DNA of 64,000 bases from Amorphophallus konjac (Eukaryota > Streptophyta > Magnoliopsida > Alismatales > Araceae): NCBI GenBank assembly GCA_022559845.1, contig CM040128.1, positions 224,921,643 to 224,985,642 on the forward strand, in the 5' to 3' direction. Position 1 is the first letter of the stretch. Each line of letters begins with the position of its first letter. The notes below the pieces were generated by a model. That model was given only the letters and a program-made list of their open reading frames with translations. It was not told where the DNA came from and made no database searches. The position numbers were made by a program, and so were the translations under genes. Shown here in pieces: positions 24,001 through 35,800 of this stretch.

Positions 24001-24156
24001 ATCAGGCACCACTTTATCAGAAATGAAATTGCAAATAAAACTTTTGAATTAATTCATGTTGGGACTGCAGATCAAATTGCTGATATCTTTACAAAACCTC
24101 TAGATACTGAAAAATTCACTTCGTTGAGAAGAGAACTTGGTATTTACAAACTCTGA
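21059..24156 (+). pseudogene. Copia-2 pol (protease, integrase, RT, RNase H), nearly intact
   Basis: Protease [15 protein letters not shown] is followed by the GAG-pre-integrase zinc site [10 protein letters not shown]...CEACTLGKQ. The integrase D,D,E residues sit in [16 protein letters not shown] and [12 protein letters not shown] runs from [13 protein letters not shown] to the catalytic VYVDDIIFGS (about 23214). RNase H shows YTDADFAGCK and STAEAEYMAA, ending in ADIFTKPL and a natural stop at 24154-24156. Damage: TGA at 22985, TAA at 23192, and a one-base loss near 23275 just after the YVDD region. It lies in the same frame as gag, separated by one stop and the short stretch 21059-21070. 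Confidence 0.92.
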
Positions 24157-25473
24157 CTGATTTGAGGCAATGATTTCTGGTTCATGTATTTCCATAAATT
24201 TTAGTGGTAGTTTTGTCATATTTTTTCTGGTGGGGGTCCCTATGTGAGGGGGAGCGGGTGTGTGCTTTGAGTAAAGTCAATTCTGCTTCTCTGCTATTTT
24301 TCTGGGTAAAATGGAAGATAGAGCTACTAGAGAGGGGGAGCTTGACTAATTAGAAATGCTTGAGAGATGGTTGTTGTTGCTGGATTAAATGTTAAAATTG
24401 ATCTTGAATATTCCTCTTAATAGAACCTCATTCATTTCCTACACTCTTAAGTTTGTGCAATTAAAGTCCAGCTAGAATCCTCTTCTCGTAAGTCTTAAGA
24501 GGCTAAGATTCACCTTCACAAGTATATCCTCTTACTTTGTTGCATGACTCATGAACAAGCTAGACTTGTAAGAAATGGTTTCTGTTTATGAGCTTCTCAT
24601 TGGACATCTTGATAAGACCTCTAATAATTGCCCTGGCTTGTGTCTTCAAACAAACCCTTGTTGAGCTAGTTAAACTAATCTGTGCTTAAAACTGCATACT
24701 GAGAAACTAGGAATCCCATCAATGAAATGAAAATTTCCTATGTCATGAGGTATCAGTTCTCATAAACAAAATCAAAAGAAAGAAATGTGTGTTCAAAATT
24801 GTGATTGGCAGAGCAATGATGACAATATGGTGAGTCACTGGGGATTCTGGCCTCTGATCAAGGTGTCTCCTCATGTAACAACCAATGGTCACTATCTCTG
24901 TTCTCTAATTGAGAAGTGATGAGGCTCTTACACTGAGTAACTGAGGATGCTGGCCTCTGACCAAGGTGCATACTTAATGTCAAAAGTGCAACTGGCCAAA
25001 TACACTCTACAACTATGCTCTCTCTGCCTGGACTGTTTGTCCTCAATGCCTACAGGCTGTCTTAGTGGTTCAAACTCTTGTTGTCTCTTTGACAAGCCAT
25101 AACAGTTAGGTCAGTCTTACTTGTTGCCACTTGCTCTTCTCTCATAATCATAGTAAGTTGATAAACTTCAAGTTTATTCTGAATCTCTTTCTCTTACTAG
25201 AACTCCAAGATTCTTCACTGGACCTTACAGCCCCACTTAAGCATCTAAGGAAAGGGGGTAGGTTGAAAGGGGGAGTAAAGAGGTGTTTTTGTAGCCAGCT
25301 AGTGGTAGGAAGGTTTTGGAATTTTTTTTAAACAATGATGAATGCTGTGAGTTCAGGCCTGTTCAGGCCTTGGGTGGTCACCATTGCTGCCTTTATTGAG
25401 AATGTTTTAAGTTGGTATTTCTCCTTTCACTAAATTTGACTCATGGTGTTGCCATCATCAAAAAGGGGGAGAT
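24157..25473 (+). other. Copia-2 pol-to-LTR region with repeated polypurine tracts
   Basis: No coding frame is credible and there is no envelope-like gene. Polypurine runs with a GGGGGAG or GGGGG core lie at about 24246, 24331, 25251, 25266 and 25460. The last (AAAAAGGGGGAGAT, 25460-25473) touches the 3' LTR and is the working PPT. Multiple PPT copies are a described Sirevirus mark. Confidence 0.75.
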
Positions 25474-27496
25474 TGTTGCATCTCTGTAGTTTTGATGATG
25501 ACTAACACTATGAATCAAATTATTTTTATGATAATCATCTTGATGCTCCTAAATGAATGATAAAGATCCTGAATTGTCTAAATATTCTCAAGATCTAATG
25601 TTGTTGTTTTGCATGCACATCTATGGATCAAATGCTTTTTCATCATGCTTTTCTATTTTGATGCTCCTCTATCATGTACACTCATGAGCTCATACTTACT
25701 TGTCTTGATTATATGGGTTCTGTACTTTTAGTGCGTTGACGCACTTGGCTGGCTGCGTAGACGCAATAGTGCGTCTTTCGCTTGCTGTTTTGTCCACTGC
25801 GTCGACGCTGGACGATGGAAGCGTAGACGCATTGGCTTGGTGCCAAGGGCTTGAGCGTCTCGCATATGAAGTTGAGTCGACGCTGCACGATGGAAGCATT
25901 GACACATTGGCTTAGTGCCAAGGGCTTGAGCGCCTCGCCTATGAAGCTGAGTCGACGCTGTCACCTGAAGCGTTGACGCTTTAGCTCGGTGCCAAGGGCT
26001 TGAGGGTCTCACCTATGAAGCTGAGTCGACGCTGTCACCAGAAGCGTTGACGCATTGGCTTGTTACCAAGAGATTGTGCGTCTCGCCCAAGGAGCTGAGG
26101 CGACGCTACACAATGGAAGTGTCGACGCCTTGAGTTTATGACCAAAGGTTCCTTTTGATCAACCACCAAGCAGAAGCGTCGACGCTGTCAACTGATGCGT
26201 TGACGCATTAGTGTATTTGGTCAAGGGACCAGTTCTCCATTATATCCATTGCGTTAACGCCTTGGCCTTAGTGCGTTGACGCGTTCTTCTGTCCTTTGAT
26301 AAGTCCCGTGCATTCTGTGTGAACAATTAATGACTTGAATATTTCTGAGATTGACTGAATGTTCTCTGAAACCTTACAGGGACTTAAAGACAAATTGGAA
26401 CTTTATTCCAATCATGTGAGCACGTGATCTGAGGGAACAATCGTCTAACACGTGGCTCGGTTCACCTGGAAGCATGTCTTCACGCGTGTCTCCCAAACCC
26501 TCACTCTCTCGTGAGGTTGGATATATATATATGAAGGTTTCTGCTCCTGAAAAGCTGCCGAAGCCACAAGGAAAAGGGTGAGGCCAGAGCAAGAAGAAGG
26601 AGAGGAGGAGCCATCCTGATCCATTCGTTGAGCGTACCTGAAAGAGAGAGAGTGATGAAGGAGAGGATATTTTTCGGCTATTTTTTGTCTATGCTTCTTT
26701 AAGAAGCTACATTGTTTCTCCGTTCGATTGCCTTCGATATTTCTTTATGTTTTCAGTTGTTTGTTCTTAAATTCCGATACTCTGTTTTATCGTTCCCTCT
26801 AGGTGTAGAGGAAGAGAGGTGGATCCTCTGGGTTGCATTGTGATTCCCTCTGAATCAGATCAGAGGAAGGGAGGTGGTCTCCGGGGTTGCTGTGTTCAGA
26901 TAGTGAGGAGGCTATCTGGGTTGTTCTTTCCGGCTGTGGAGGAAGAGAGACAGCGTCTCTGAATTGCAGTGAGGGTGAGTCACTGCTAGGTTCCCTCTTG
27001 TCTAAGAGGAAGGGAGAGTTATCTCCGGGTCAGGTCTTGGGGTGTGAGACCTGGGTTCAAGCTGTGTGTTCAGCGTCTGTAGGGATTTCGATCCCCAAGC
27101 TGTGGATCAGCGTGATGTTGGCAGACTGAGTCTGCGGTTCGTTCTTGTGAAAGAAAGCCTCACTCGGCCTTAAGTGAGGGATGGACGTAAGTCTGCAGGT
27201 TGCAGACTGAACCATCTAAATCTCCTGTTCTCCGTGGTATGGTTGTGCGCATTTATCTTCCTTATGCTTTTGTCTGGCTTCATTAAGTAAATGTGAATGC
27301 TGATGATCGAAATCTTGGTCTGACTGCTCGCTAGGTGGTTGTGCATATGTGCTGATGAATTTTTGAGTGATTTATGTTCTACGCTCGTGAACTACGTTAT
27401 ATTGGTTAAGGGTCCTGCCTCGACTCAGTCAAATATTTTTTAAACGGTGATCTATTCATCCCCTCCCCTTCTAGCTCACCGTCCTCCTGTCTAACA
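25474..27496 (+). repeat. Copia-2 3' LTR
   Basis: 2023 bp, the same length and ends as the 5' LTR. The module array is at 25731-26286 and TATA at about 26522-26532. Confidence 0.92.
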
Positions 27497-27501
27497 AAGT
27501 T

Positions 27502-27790
27502 GCCTATAGGCTCGCATTACCACCTCAGTTATCAGGCATTCACAATGCCTTCCACGCGTCTATGCTACGAAAGTATGTATACAACCCTTCGCATATTATC
27601 CAACATACAGACTTGGAATTAAAGAATGATTTATCCTACGAAGAGGGTCAATATTTTAGACTTCAAGTAACAACAACTCAGGAATCGATCCATTCCGATG
27701 GTCAAGATCCAGTGGAGTCGACGTGGAACTGAAGAAGCCAGTTGGGAATCCGAAGAAGTGATTAGGAAGTTATATCCCAATTTATTCTAA
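27502..27790 (+). pseudogene. Gypsy-1 pol, part 3 (integrase C-terminus and chromodomain-like tail)
   Basis: It continues as AYRLALPPQLSGIHNAFH and MLRKYVYNPSHI. After a frameshift near 27640, the typical tail VKIQWSRRGTEEASWE and LYPNLF with a stop at 27788-27790 is recognisable. This tail matches the plant Tekay-type chromodomain, which is thought to steer insertion to heterochromatin. Confidence 0.82.
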
Positions 27791-27850
27791 GGTTGGTAAT
27801 TGTTATCTTCATCAGTTAGATTCAATGAATTTGGAGGACCAAATTCCTTA

Positions 27851-27862
27851 AGTGGGGGAGGG
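27851..27862 (+). promoter_or_regulatory. Gypsy-1 polypurine tract
   Basis: AGTGGGGGAGGG lies immediately before the 3' LTR. The same tract is found in Gypsy-2, -3 and -4. Confidence 0.88.
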
Positions 27863-29677
27863 TGTAGCATTCTGAATTTTATATCGAATATCACAATATT
27901 ATTGTATTATTATTTTATTATATTACTATCTTATTCTTGGCCCAAATTACAAAAAATTAATAAAAATATGGAAAAATATATATCCTATGTAAAACATTAT
28001 TTCCAAGCACTTTATCTTAAGAAGCAAGGCCAGAATAAAATTAGACTGGGCCCAATTTTAACATTTAGGCTAAAACTTACAGTTTTGTGAAGAACAACCT
28101 AAACTGCTAAATTGGACCTTAATTCTTGCCCTAATGGGCTCTAATCGGAGACAAACCCTAGCCCAACCCTTGTAGATCGATTCTATCTCAAACACCCTAA
28201 ACCTAGACCCCTCAATTCGACGCGGTGGCGGCAGATTTGATCTATCCCTAATTTCTCTCCATTTTTCACTCTTTGGATTCTTAGGTCGAATTCGATCTCT
28301 AGAAGCTTCAATAGGGTCTATAAATAGAGGGCTTCGACCGCTGGGGACCCTTATTTGATTGTTTGGCAGGCGACGTGCTCGATCGTGGTCGGACCTGGGC
28401 AGATTAGGGCGTTCGGTGGCGGCGTGTTTTAGGGTTCCGGCGACCGTAGTCTCTTCCTCCTTTCAATCGACTAAAGGTAGGTTTCTCTCAGGCTAAACAT
28501 TAATCAAAATATGCCATATTCTAGATCTCGAAGTAAGCTTTCCATTGAATTTATTTTGCCCAGTTTATATTAACGTATTGATCGTATTTGTCTTTCTAAG
28601 TGAAGGTATCCGTTCTCCTTCGTTCTTAGTTACTTCCATTTAAGATCATAATCGTCTTGATTAGATTCGAATTAACATATACCATGCTATTCTACTTATA
28701 AAGCTCTTTTCAATGATCATAGTTTGCCCAATTCTCATTTATTATATCGCTTGTATTTTGAAGTTTTACTATAAGACTGTCGGGGTTCGCCGGCGACGGG
28801 TCTCGGTACTTGAAACGGTCGTAACAACGACCACTTGGTAAGAAACGGTCTCGCGACAGACCACATGACTCCCAATTTTGAAATATATATATATATATAT
28901 ATATTATTATTATTATTATTATTAACAAAGTAGTCCTTTTCCTGACCGTTTGTTCCATATAGCGGTCTCCTGACAGACCGTTTTATGACCTCATTCAGTA
29001 AGAACTGATGCTTGTTTCCTATGTTTTAACTGATGTTTAGCCAATTTTCCAGCATGTCTTTTGACCAGTAATGATGAGAAACGTATTGTAAACTTGGCAT
29101 ACTTAAACTGTAATCAACCTTTATCATCTTCATATAATCCTTGGACAACTATATGGAAGGTCATAAAATAAACATGTTTTGTCAAATTATCTAAAGTTTT
29201 TACACTTATAACTTGTTGAATATCGTTATAATGTTCTAAATTGATAGTCATGCCACCCCGGTGGTACTGACTGACCGCACCCTCCTTTTTTTCCGTGATT
29301 TCTAAGCCTTAATCTTGTAATAGATGGGACTCTCCACCGGATATTCCTTCAGTTGGACTAGAACTACTATTACGAGGCCTCCATAAGACCCCGCGAGCCT
29401 GGGATTCCTACTAGGATGCTGGGCAGGTTGTACCCTCAAAGCCTGTACCGATCGACTCGTGATTTCATGATGGGCGGACCGAGTTCGTATGGCTTATCTG
29501 CCTGGGGCCGAATGCGGTCATGCCCTAGACCGCTAGCTAGTCCCTACGGTCTTCTCTTCGACTGTATTTGGATTTACTGGTCATTGTGACTCAGTAAGTA
29601 CTCAAGTCAATTTAATCTGATTTAAAGTTGGCCAATGTCTCTCACTTGACCCTAGGATCTAGGTCTATACCTGGATT
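27863..29677 (+). repeat. Gypsy-1 3' LTR, segment A
   Basis: Starts TGTAGCATTCTG. TATA box TATAAATAG is at 28319-28327 and a candidate splice donor AAAG|GTAGGT at 28477. CGGTC/GACCG hairpin modules are at about 28810-28990, next to a TA/TTA microsatellite (about 28882-28924). The conserved CCTCCATAAGAC element is near 29380. The segment ends where Gypsy-2 inserted. Confidence 0.82.
29673..29677 (+). repeat. Target site duplication of Gypsy-2 (left copy)
   Basis: GGATT at 29673-29677 matches GGATT at 40243-40247. Confidence 0.9.
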
Positions 29678-32600
29678 TGTAGCAACCCTGATAAAAACAA
29701 GATTTTTAAATAAATCAAATTAAAATAAAAGATAAGTAAAGAAATGACAAAGAGCCTAAATGAGTAAATCATTGATCAAGAGGAAAATAACGCCTTTTAT
29801 CAAGGCGCTGATTCAGAAGGAAACGCCTCTGTATAAGGCGTTAATTTAAAAGGGACGCCTGGACAATAGGGCGTCAAATTTCAAATGACTGGAAAAATAA
29901 AATTAAGGAAAGGGAATGAAACGCCCTCTACATGGGCGCGTTTACATAAGTAACGATGCTCGACAAGGCGTCAATTTAAATTCGACGCCCTCGCTTAAGA
30001 CGTTAATTCAGTTCGAGTTTCGTTCGACCCAGGAGTCTATCCAGGGTAAGTTATGGATAACTACGTCGAAGGTGGAGTATGGTAAGGACTCTATCATGGA
30101 AGTATTACTCCCAATACAACTCTAGCCCTATTAGGATTCCCAAAATCCTATAAATACCCTCCTGATCGACCAGATCGCTATTTGGCAATTTGAGCTATCG
30201 TTCTGCTAAAAGGAGAGGTTTTGTTCTTCTTATTGTTTCCTTCAAACCACAGGAGCAAGAGGATTCTAATGCTTCTTCGTTTTCTTCTATCACAGATTGA
30301 GGAGCTCCTGTCTTCCTTAAAGAACGAGGGTTCTTCATTCGTGGGTAGATTACCTGTCGAGTTTTCCTATCAAACGTGAAGAACCGGTAAGTTCTTCTTC
30401 ATCCTTTGACATCAACCGTATACTATAAAGGCTAATTAATCCTCTTCTCATTTTTTTCTCTCTTACAGCCCAACACCCGTGAAAGGAGGAAGTTTTCCTC
30501 TATTTTTGCAACGACTGTTTCTTCTCTGTTGTTGTCTCTGCTTCTGCATTAGAAACAGAGCATCGGATTCCCATCAAGTCCTTCACGTTACTTCAACAGA
30601 TCACCAGTTGATAATCATCAGGTAGGTTTTCTCAAGAACGTAGCCCAAACTAGCTTAATATCTTTAATAATATCATCGATCCTCCACGCATATAGTTTTA
30701 TTGTGGGTTCAACTGTTTCTATGCAATTTTCAAAGCAACGCCCTTGACCAGGGCGCTAACTTAAAATAAGCGACCCACACTAGGGCGCTAATTCTTGTTT
30801 TGACGCCCTACCCAGGAGTTGTCAATTTCATATAAATTGATAATTACCCATGTTTAAAATTCTATATCTATGAAACCATGAACCTAATTTAATGCATGTT
30901 CATCCTGATTGAATCCTGCTATTTTTCTGGTCCTGACCATGTAACTATTTCCTGAAAATTTAATATCTGAAATTTGGAAAATTATTGAATTAACGACCTG
31001 CACAAAGGCGTTTCTTATTGAACCGACGCCCCAGATCAGGGCGTAAATTGAAAGGTAACGCCCCTGACCAGGGCACGTTTTTGTTAAATTCCATAATATT
31101 GGAAATTTTGGTAAAATAGAAATAAAGAATGGACGACTGCTGTATACGTCGTCAAATTGTGAATAAACGCCCCTGAGAAAGGCGTTAATTGGATAATTAA
31201 TGACTTAGTTTAAGTCGCTATTTTCTGTATCACTGTTTTACACTGATTACTGTCAACCGAAGGGTTTTATATATATACATATATATATATTGGCACTATA
31301 TTCCAGTCCGTGAATATAGTCCCATGTTTCATGATGTTTTAACGTTACCCCCTTAACTCTCATTGACATACAAGCTCTCCATTGGACATTCCGTTCCTTT
31401 GGACTAGCGAGTTAGTCATAGAGACCTCCATAAGACTCCTCGAGCCTTGGATTCCCTCAAGGCCGACTGAGCTCGTTGTACCATAAAAACCCATTACACT
31501 ATTTTGCCATGTCACTCTATAGAAACATGGTATACCGGCCCTCATGTTATGCAAAGTGTGTATCATGAGAATTCTCTTAAGGGGATGAGGTTATCATACC
31601 ATTTGATGCTGTTCTTGTAAACCCCAATTCTATATTCAACATGATGTTCTTGTGGACCTCAATTCTATATTAAGAATGAGGACGTCTTGCCATTGATGTG
31701 CTGTTCATGTGGACCTCAATTATATATAAAGAGTGTCCATACTTGCTTGTCATGGTACCCAAGTTAGGGAACCAATTCCACCTAGTTTTATCGATAATCG
31801 TGATTGTACCGTTATTATCGCCATTCTATGTCAAGTGTCATATTTTTTTTGGACTCTACTCTATCCAAGTTTACCCTACATGTCTACAAGCTTTATTCTT
31901 GAAATTCCATATTGGCTATACACAAAAGTGGATGTTAAAATACATGATTAATGCCTACGCATATAGGGCCCGATCTGGTCCTGGGAGGAGCACCCGAAAG
32001 TACTTGTGCCCATGGGAGTTGATTGATCACGGTATTGGCATTATACCGAAGTGCATGACTAGCTTGATTGAACATTTCAAAAATCTTGTACTTGTACTTG
32101 ACTTGATATTACATGACTTGCGTGACCCGAAAAAGGGTAATTTCATACTTGCGTGCTTGAACATGATAGCCAAATTCTAACATGACATGATGAATACACT
32201 TGCTTGAATATCTTGATATCTTTTGATATAAGTTCTTGAAAGTTCATGACTAGTTCTCGTCGCTATCTTATTGTTATACACTCTCTCTATCTTGTCGTTT
32301 TATGCGAGCATGCATAGCTATAGTGCATTCATGAAAGATGTAAATTACTTAAACCCATTGCTAGTTCTTGAGATATAATTTCCTACTGAGCGTTCGCTCA
32401 CCTAGTGTTTCCCTACTTTTCAGGTAAGTCCGACGATGAGGGAACTCAAACGGATGGGGAAAATCAAGAGTGAAAGAGATAGAGCTTCTTCCATGTTATC
32501 TAGTCTTTTTCATGTTTTCTTGAGTCAACCTTGTATTTTTCCTTTATTTTAGTTAGTACTTCAAAGGTTTGTAATAGACATATTCTTATGAAGGAATAAA

Positions 32601-32727
32601 GGATTTGGGTTATCTTTACTTTTACGCATCTCTGATTTTGGTGTCGAATACACTAATACTCTGATTGACATGATTGATATAAACTCGTCACGCGTCTCCG
32701 GGTATCTTCCGCTCTCGGGGCGTGACA
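29678..32727 (+). repeat. Gypsy-2 5' LTR
   Basis: TGTAGCAACC to GGGGCGTGACA, 3050 bp. TATAAATA is at 30149-30156. An 82-bp candidate intron runs 30387-30468 (CCG|GTAAGT to CTCTTACAG). A second candidate donor CAG|GTAGGT is at 30622, with a matching acceptor CTACTTTTCAG at 32423. Module arrays are at 29788-30008, 30736-30828 and 30990-31220. Confidence 0.9.
29788..31220 (+). repeat. ACGCCC/GGGCGT hairpin module arrays in Gypsy-2 5' LTR
   Basis: About 15 modules of 26-30 bases follow the pattern AACGCCCnTGACnAGGGCG then TTAATTT, each an imperfect hairpin. They form three clusters: 29788-30008 (upstream of TATA), 30736-30828 and 30990-31220 (downstream). The sequences between modules are unrelated. 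The copies in the 3' LTR lie at about 37302-37522, 38250-38343 and 38504-38735. Confidence 0.8.
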
Positions 32728-32734
32728 GTTTTTG

Positions 32735-32747
32735 TGGTATCAGAGCC
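32735..32747 (+). promoter_or_regulatory. Gypsy-2 primer binding site (tRNA-iMet)
   Basis: TGGTATCAGAGCC, 7 bases after the LTR. Confidence 0.9.
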
Positions 32748-32892
32748 TAGGGTATTCAATTCCTAGGAAAACCCAAGTCCAAGGATAGGTTCAAACCTTT
32801 AACCAGTGAGATTGGGTAGAACCTAGGGTTGAGTTAACTTAAAAGCCCTTAACGCGAGTATATACTAATATAGTTATTGTAATTGTAGGACG

Positions 32893-35800
32893 ATGGCTGC
32901 CGAACATGCTCAGTGGCGCAACATGCAGCGTACACTTCAAGGCATGACTCAAGTGCTGCAACAAGTAGCACAGGGAGGTGCACAACGAGCCGGAAGTCTC
33001 CACCAAGTCTTCAAGAACATGAACCCTCCCAAATACATGGGTTCTACGGATCCGGATGACGCAGAGCACTGGATCAGAGAGACGGAGCGTAGCAGTGCAC
33101 GGATCAAGATAAAGTCTTATTAGCTACCTTTCAGTTAGAAAGGGATGCCCGATGCTGGTGGGAATCAATAGAAGCTACTTTAAATCAAGACCAAATTACT
33201 TGGGAGGAATTTGTTGAACATTTCAACAATAAATATTTTTCAGACCGAGTCCAAGAAAAGAAAGCTACCGAATTTGCCGCACTCAAGCAACGGTCATTAT
33301 CGGTGGCGGAGTACGAGGCATAATTCTCTAGATTGTCTCGGTATGCTAAGCACTTAGTTAGCACCGAGAAGATGAAAGCTAGGAAGTTCTTAAACGGGCT
33401 CAGGCCCCAATATATTACCCAGCTGGCACCAATGGATATTCAGGTCTACTCAGAGATAGTACGCCGAGCTCAATTGTTAGAAGATGCCACGGAGCTTTCA
33501 GATAGAATCCGTGGGAAGGATAAGAAAGAACAAGTCACAAGTTCGGGTTCCTTTAAACCCAACTTCAAGAAAAGGCCTAGCACTGGAGGTACTTCTTCTC
33601 AAGACCAGAAATTTAAGAAGACCAAGCCCTTCTCTATCACTACTACACCTTCGAATATAATATGCAAGCATTGTGATAAGGCTGGTCATAAAGCCAAAGA
33701 GTGCTGGAGGAAACTTGGAGCATGTCTCCGTTGCGGGAGCCGTGAGCATCGGATTCCCGATTGCCCATTACTTAATGATCAAACCGGTGACGGGAAGCGC
33801 CCGGTAACCAAAAACACTCGTCTTCACGCAATTAAGGAGACCGAAGAAGAAGAAGGCGGACTAGTAGAAGGTACACTGAAAGTTTGTTCCAAGTATGCAC
33901 ATGTCTTATTTGATACGGGTGCATCACATTCTTTTATTTCCAAGAAGTTTGCTAACCCACTACCTATGGAACCAGAATGGATGAAAATAATTTTATCTAC
34001 TCCTCTCGGAAACGAAACCGATATTACTCACCATTATAAAAATTGTGAAGTCTTGGTAAAAGGAAGAAATCTTCCTATCGATCTCATATGTTTAGATCTA
34101 AAGGAGTATGATGTCATACTGGGAGCAGATTGGTTATCCAAATACCAGGCAACAGTCGATTGCCGCAATAGCAAGGTTACTTTCAAGGACTTTCCAGAAC
34201 TAGTCTATCCTAGCCCTAAGAGTCGGAGCGAGTCACCTCTTATTTCGGCTCTCCGAGCTAGCAAGCTAATAAGGAAAGGATGTGTATCTTTCCTTGCATT
34301 TATCATGATTAAGGAGGCTCAAGAAACTAAGATAGAAGATATCCCAGTTGTGCAAGAATTTCTGAATGTGTTTCCGGAAGATTTGCCTGGATTACCCCCA
34401 CAAAGAGAAGTGGCCTTCACCATCGACTTAGTCCCTGGTGCTGGACCTATTTCTAAGACACCTTATTTCCCCTGCTGAACTCAAGGAGTTAAAGGAGCAA
34501 TTAATGGAACTTCTTAAGAAAAGATTCATTAGACCGAGTACTTCCCCGTGGGGAGCGCCTGTGCTATTTGTAAAGAAGAAGGATTGATCCATGAGACTAT
34601 GCATCGACTATCGACAGTTGAATCATCTCACTATCAAGAACAAGTATCCACTACCGAGAATCGATGAGTTATTTGATCAAATATCTGGATCCAAGTATTT
34701 TTCAAAGATTGATCTCAGGTCAGGATATCACCAACTAAGGATCAAGGATGATGACATTCATAAAACCGCATTCAGAAGTAGGTATGGCCATTATGAGTTT
34801 GTTGTTATGCCTTTTGGACTAACAAATGCCCCTGCTGCCTTTATGTAGTTAATGAATAGTATATTCAGGCCTTATTTAGATCAATTCGTGGTGGTCTTCA
34901 TCGATGATATATTAATTTATTCCAAGACTAAGGAAGAGCATGAGGAGCATTTGAGGATTGCATTACAAATATTAAGGATAAACCGATTATATGCCAAACT
35001 CAGCAAGTGTGAGTTCTGGCTTGAGGAAGTGACTTTTCTCGGACATGTTATATCAAAGGATGGCTTATCAGTAGATCCATCAAAAGTTGAAGCTGTGAAG
35101 AATTGGGAAAGACCGACCAATGCTAGCGAGATCCGAAGTTTCTTAGGTCTTGCGGGCTACTATTGGCGATTCATCAAGGATTTCTCCAAGATAGCCGTAC
35201 CACTCACTAGGCTAACTCGCAAGGAGATCCGTTATGAATGGAGTGAGGAATGTGAAAGAAGCTTCCAAAATCTCAAGGATCATCTAACTACAGCTCCGGT
35301 CTTAGCATTACCAATGGAAGGAGAGAAATTCGAGGTATACACTGATGCTTCTGGCATTGGCCTCGGATGTGTTCTAATGCAACAAGGAAAGGTTATAGCT
35401 TATTCTTCTCGTCAATTGAAGAAGCGTGAAGAGAACTACCCCGTCCATGACTTAGAATTGGCCGCGGTGGTATTTGCACTCAAAATATGGAGACATTATC
35501 TTTATGGAGTACAGTTTACTATATACTCTGATCACAAGAGTCTCAAGTATCTTTTCTCTCAAAAGGAACTAAATATGAGGCAAAGACGTTGGCTAGAATA
35601 TCTCAAGGACTTCGACTTCAATATACAATATCATCCCGGAAAGGGTAACAATGTAGCTGATGCCCTTAGTCGAAGGCCGAGAACACTGTTAGCCAATTGT
35701 ATGATTCAAGAATGGAAGTTGCTGGAGCAATTCTCTGAACTCAATATAAGCATGGACACAGACTTTCAATATGTCATATTATCTCATATAAGCATTCATC

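Larger units (their letters stand above)
16878..27496 (+). mobile_element. Copia-2: Sirevirus-like Ty1/copia retrotransposon, structurally complete
   Basis: It is 10,619 bp with two LTRs of exactly 2023 bp, AAGTT duplications, tRNA-iMet PBS, long coiled-coil Gag, pol in copia order, and a 1.3-kb region with repeated polypurine tracts. By eye the first ~670 bases of the LTRs differ at about 16 sites, mostly transitions, so it is younger than Copia-1. Coding damage is light: a handful of stops and one frameshift. Confidence 0.92.

Noticed and set aside
24157..25458. Search for an envelope-like gene as in SIRE1
   Set aside because: No frame longer than about 70 codons with membrane-like features is present after pol in either copia element.
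28882..28924. TA/TTA microsatellite
   Set aside because: Ordinary low-complexity tract; noted only as part of the Gypsy-1 LTR.
31698..32180. 160-residue open frame in the Gypsy-2 5' LTR
   Set aside because: It lies inside an LTR intron candidate, has no known domain, and is broken in the 3' LTR copy (39200-39722), so it is probably chance.
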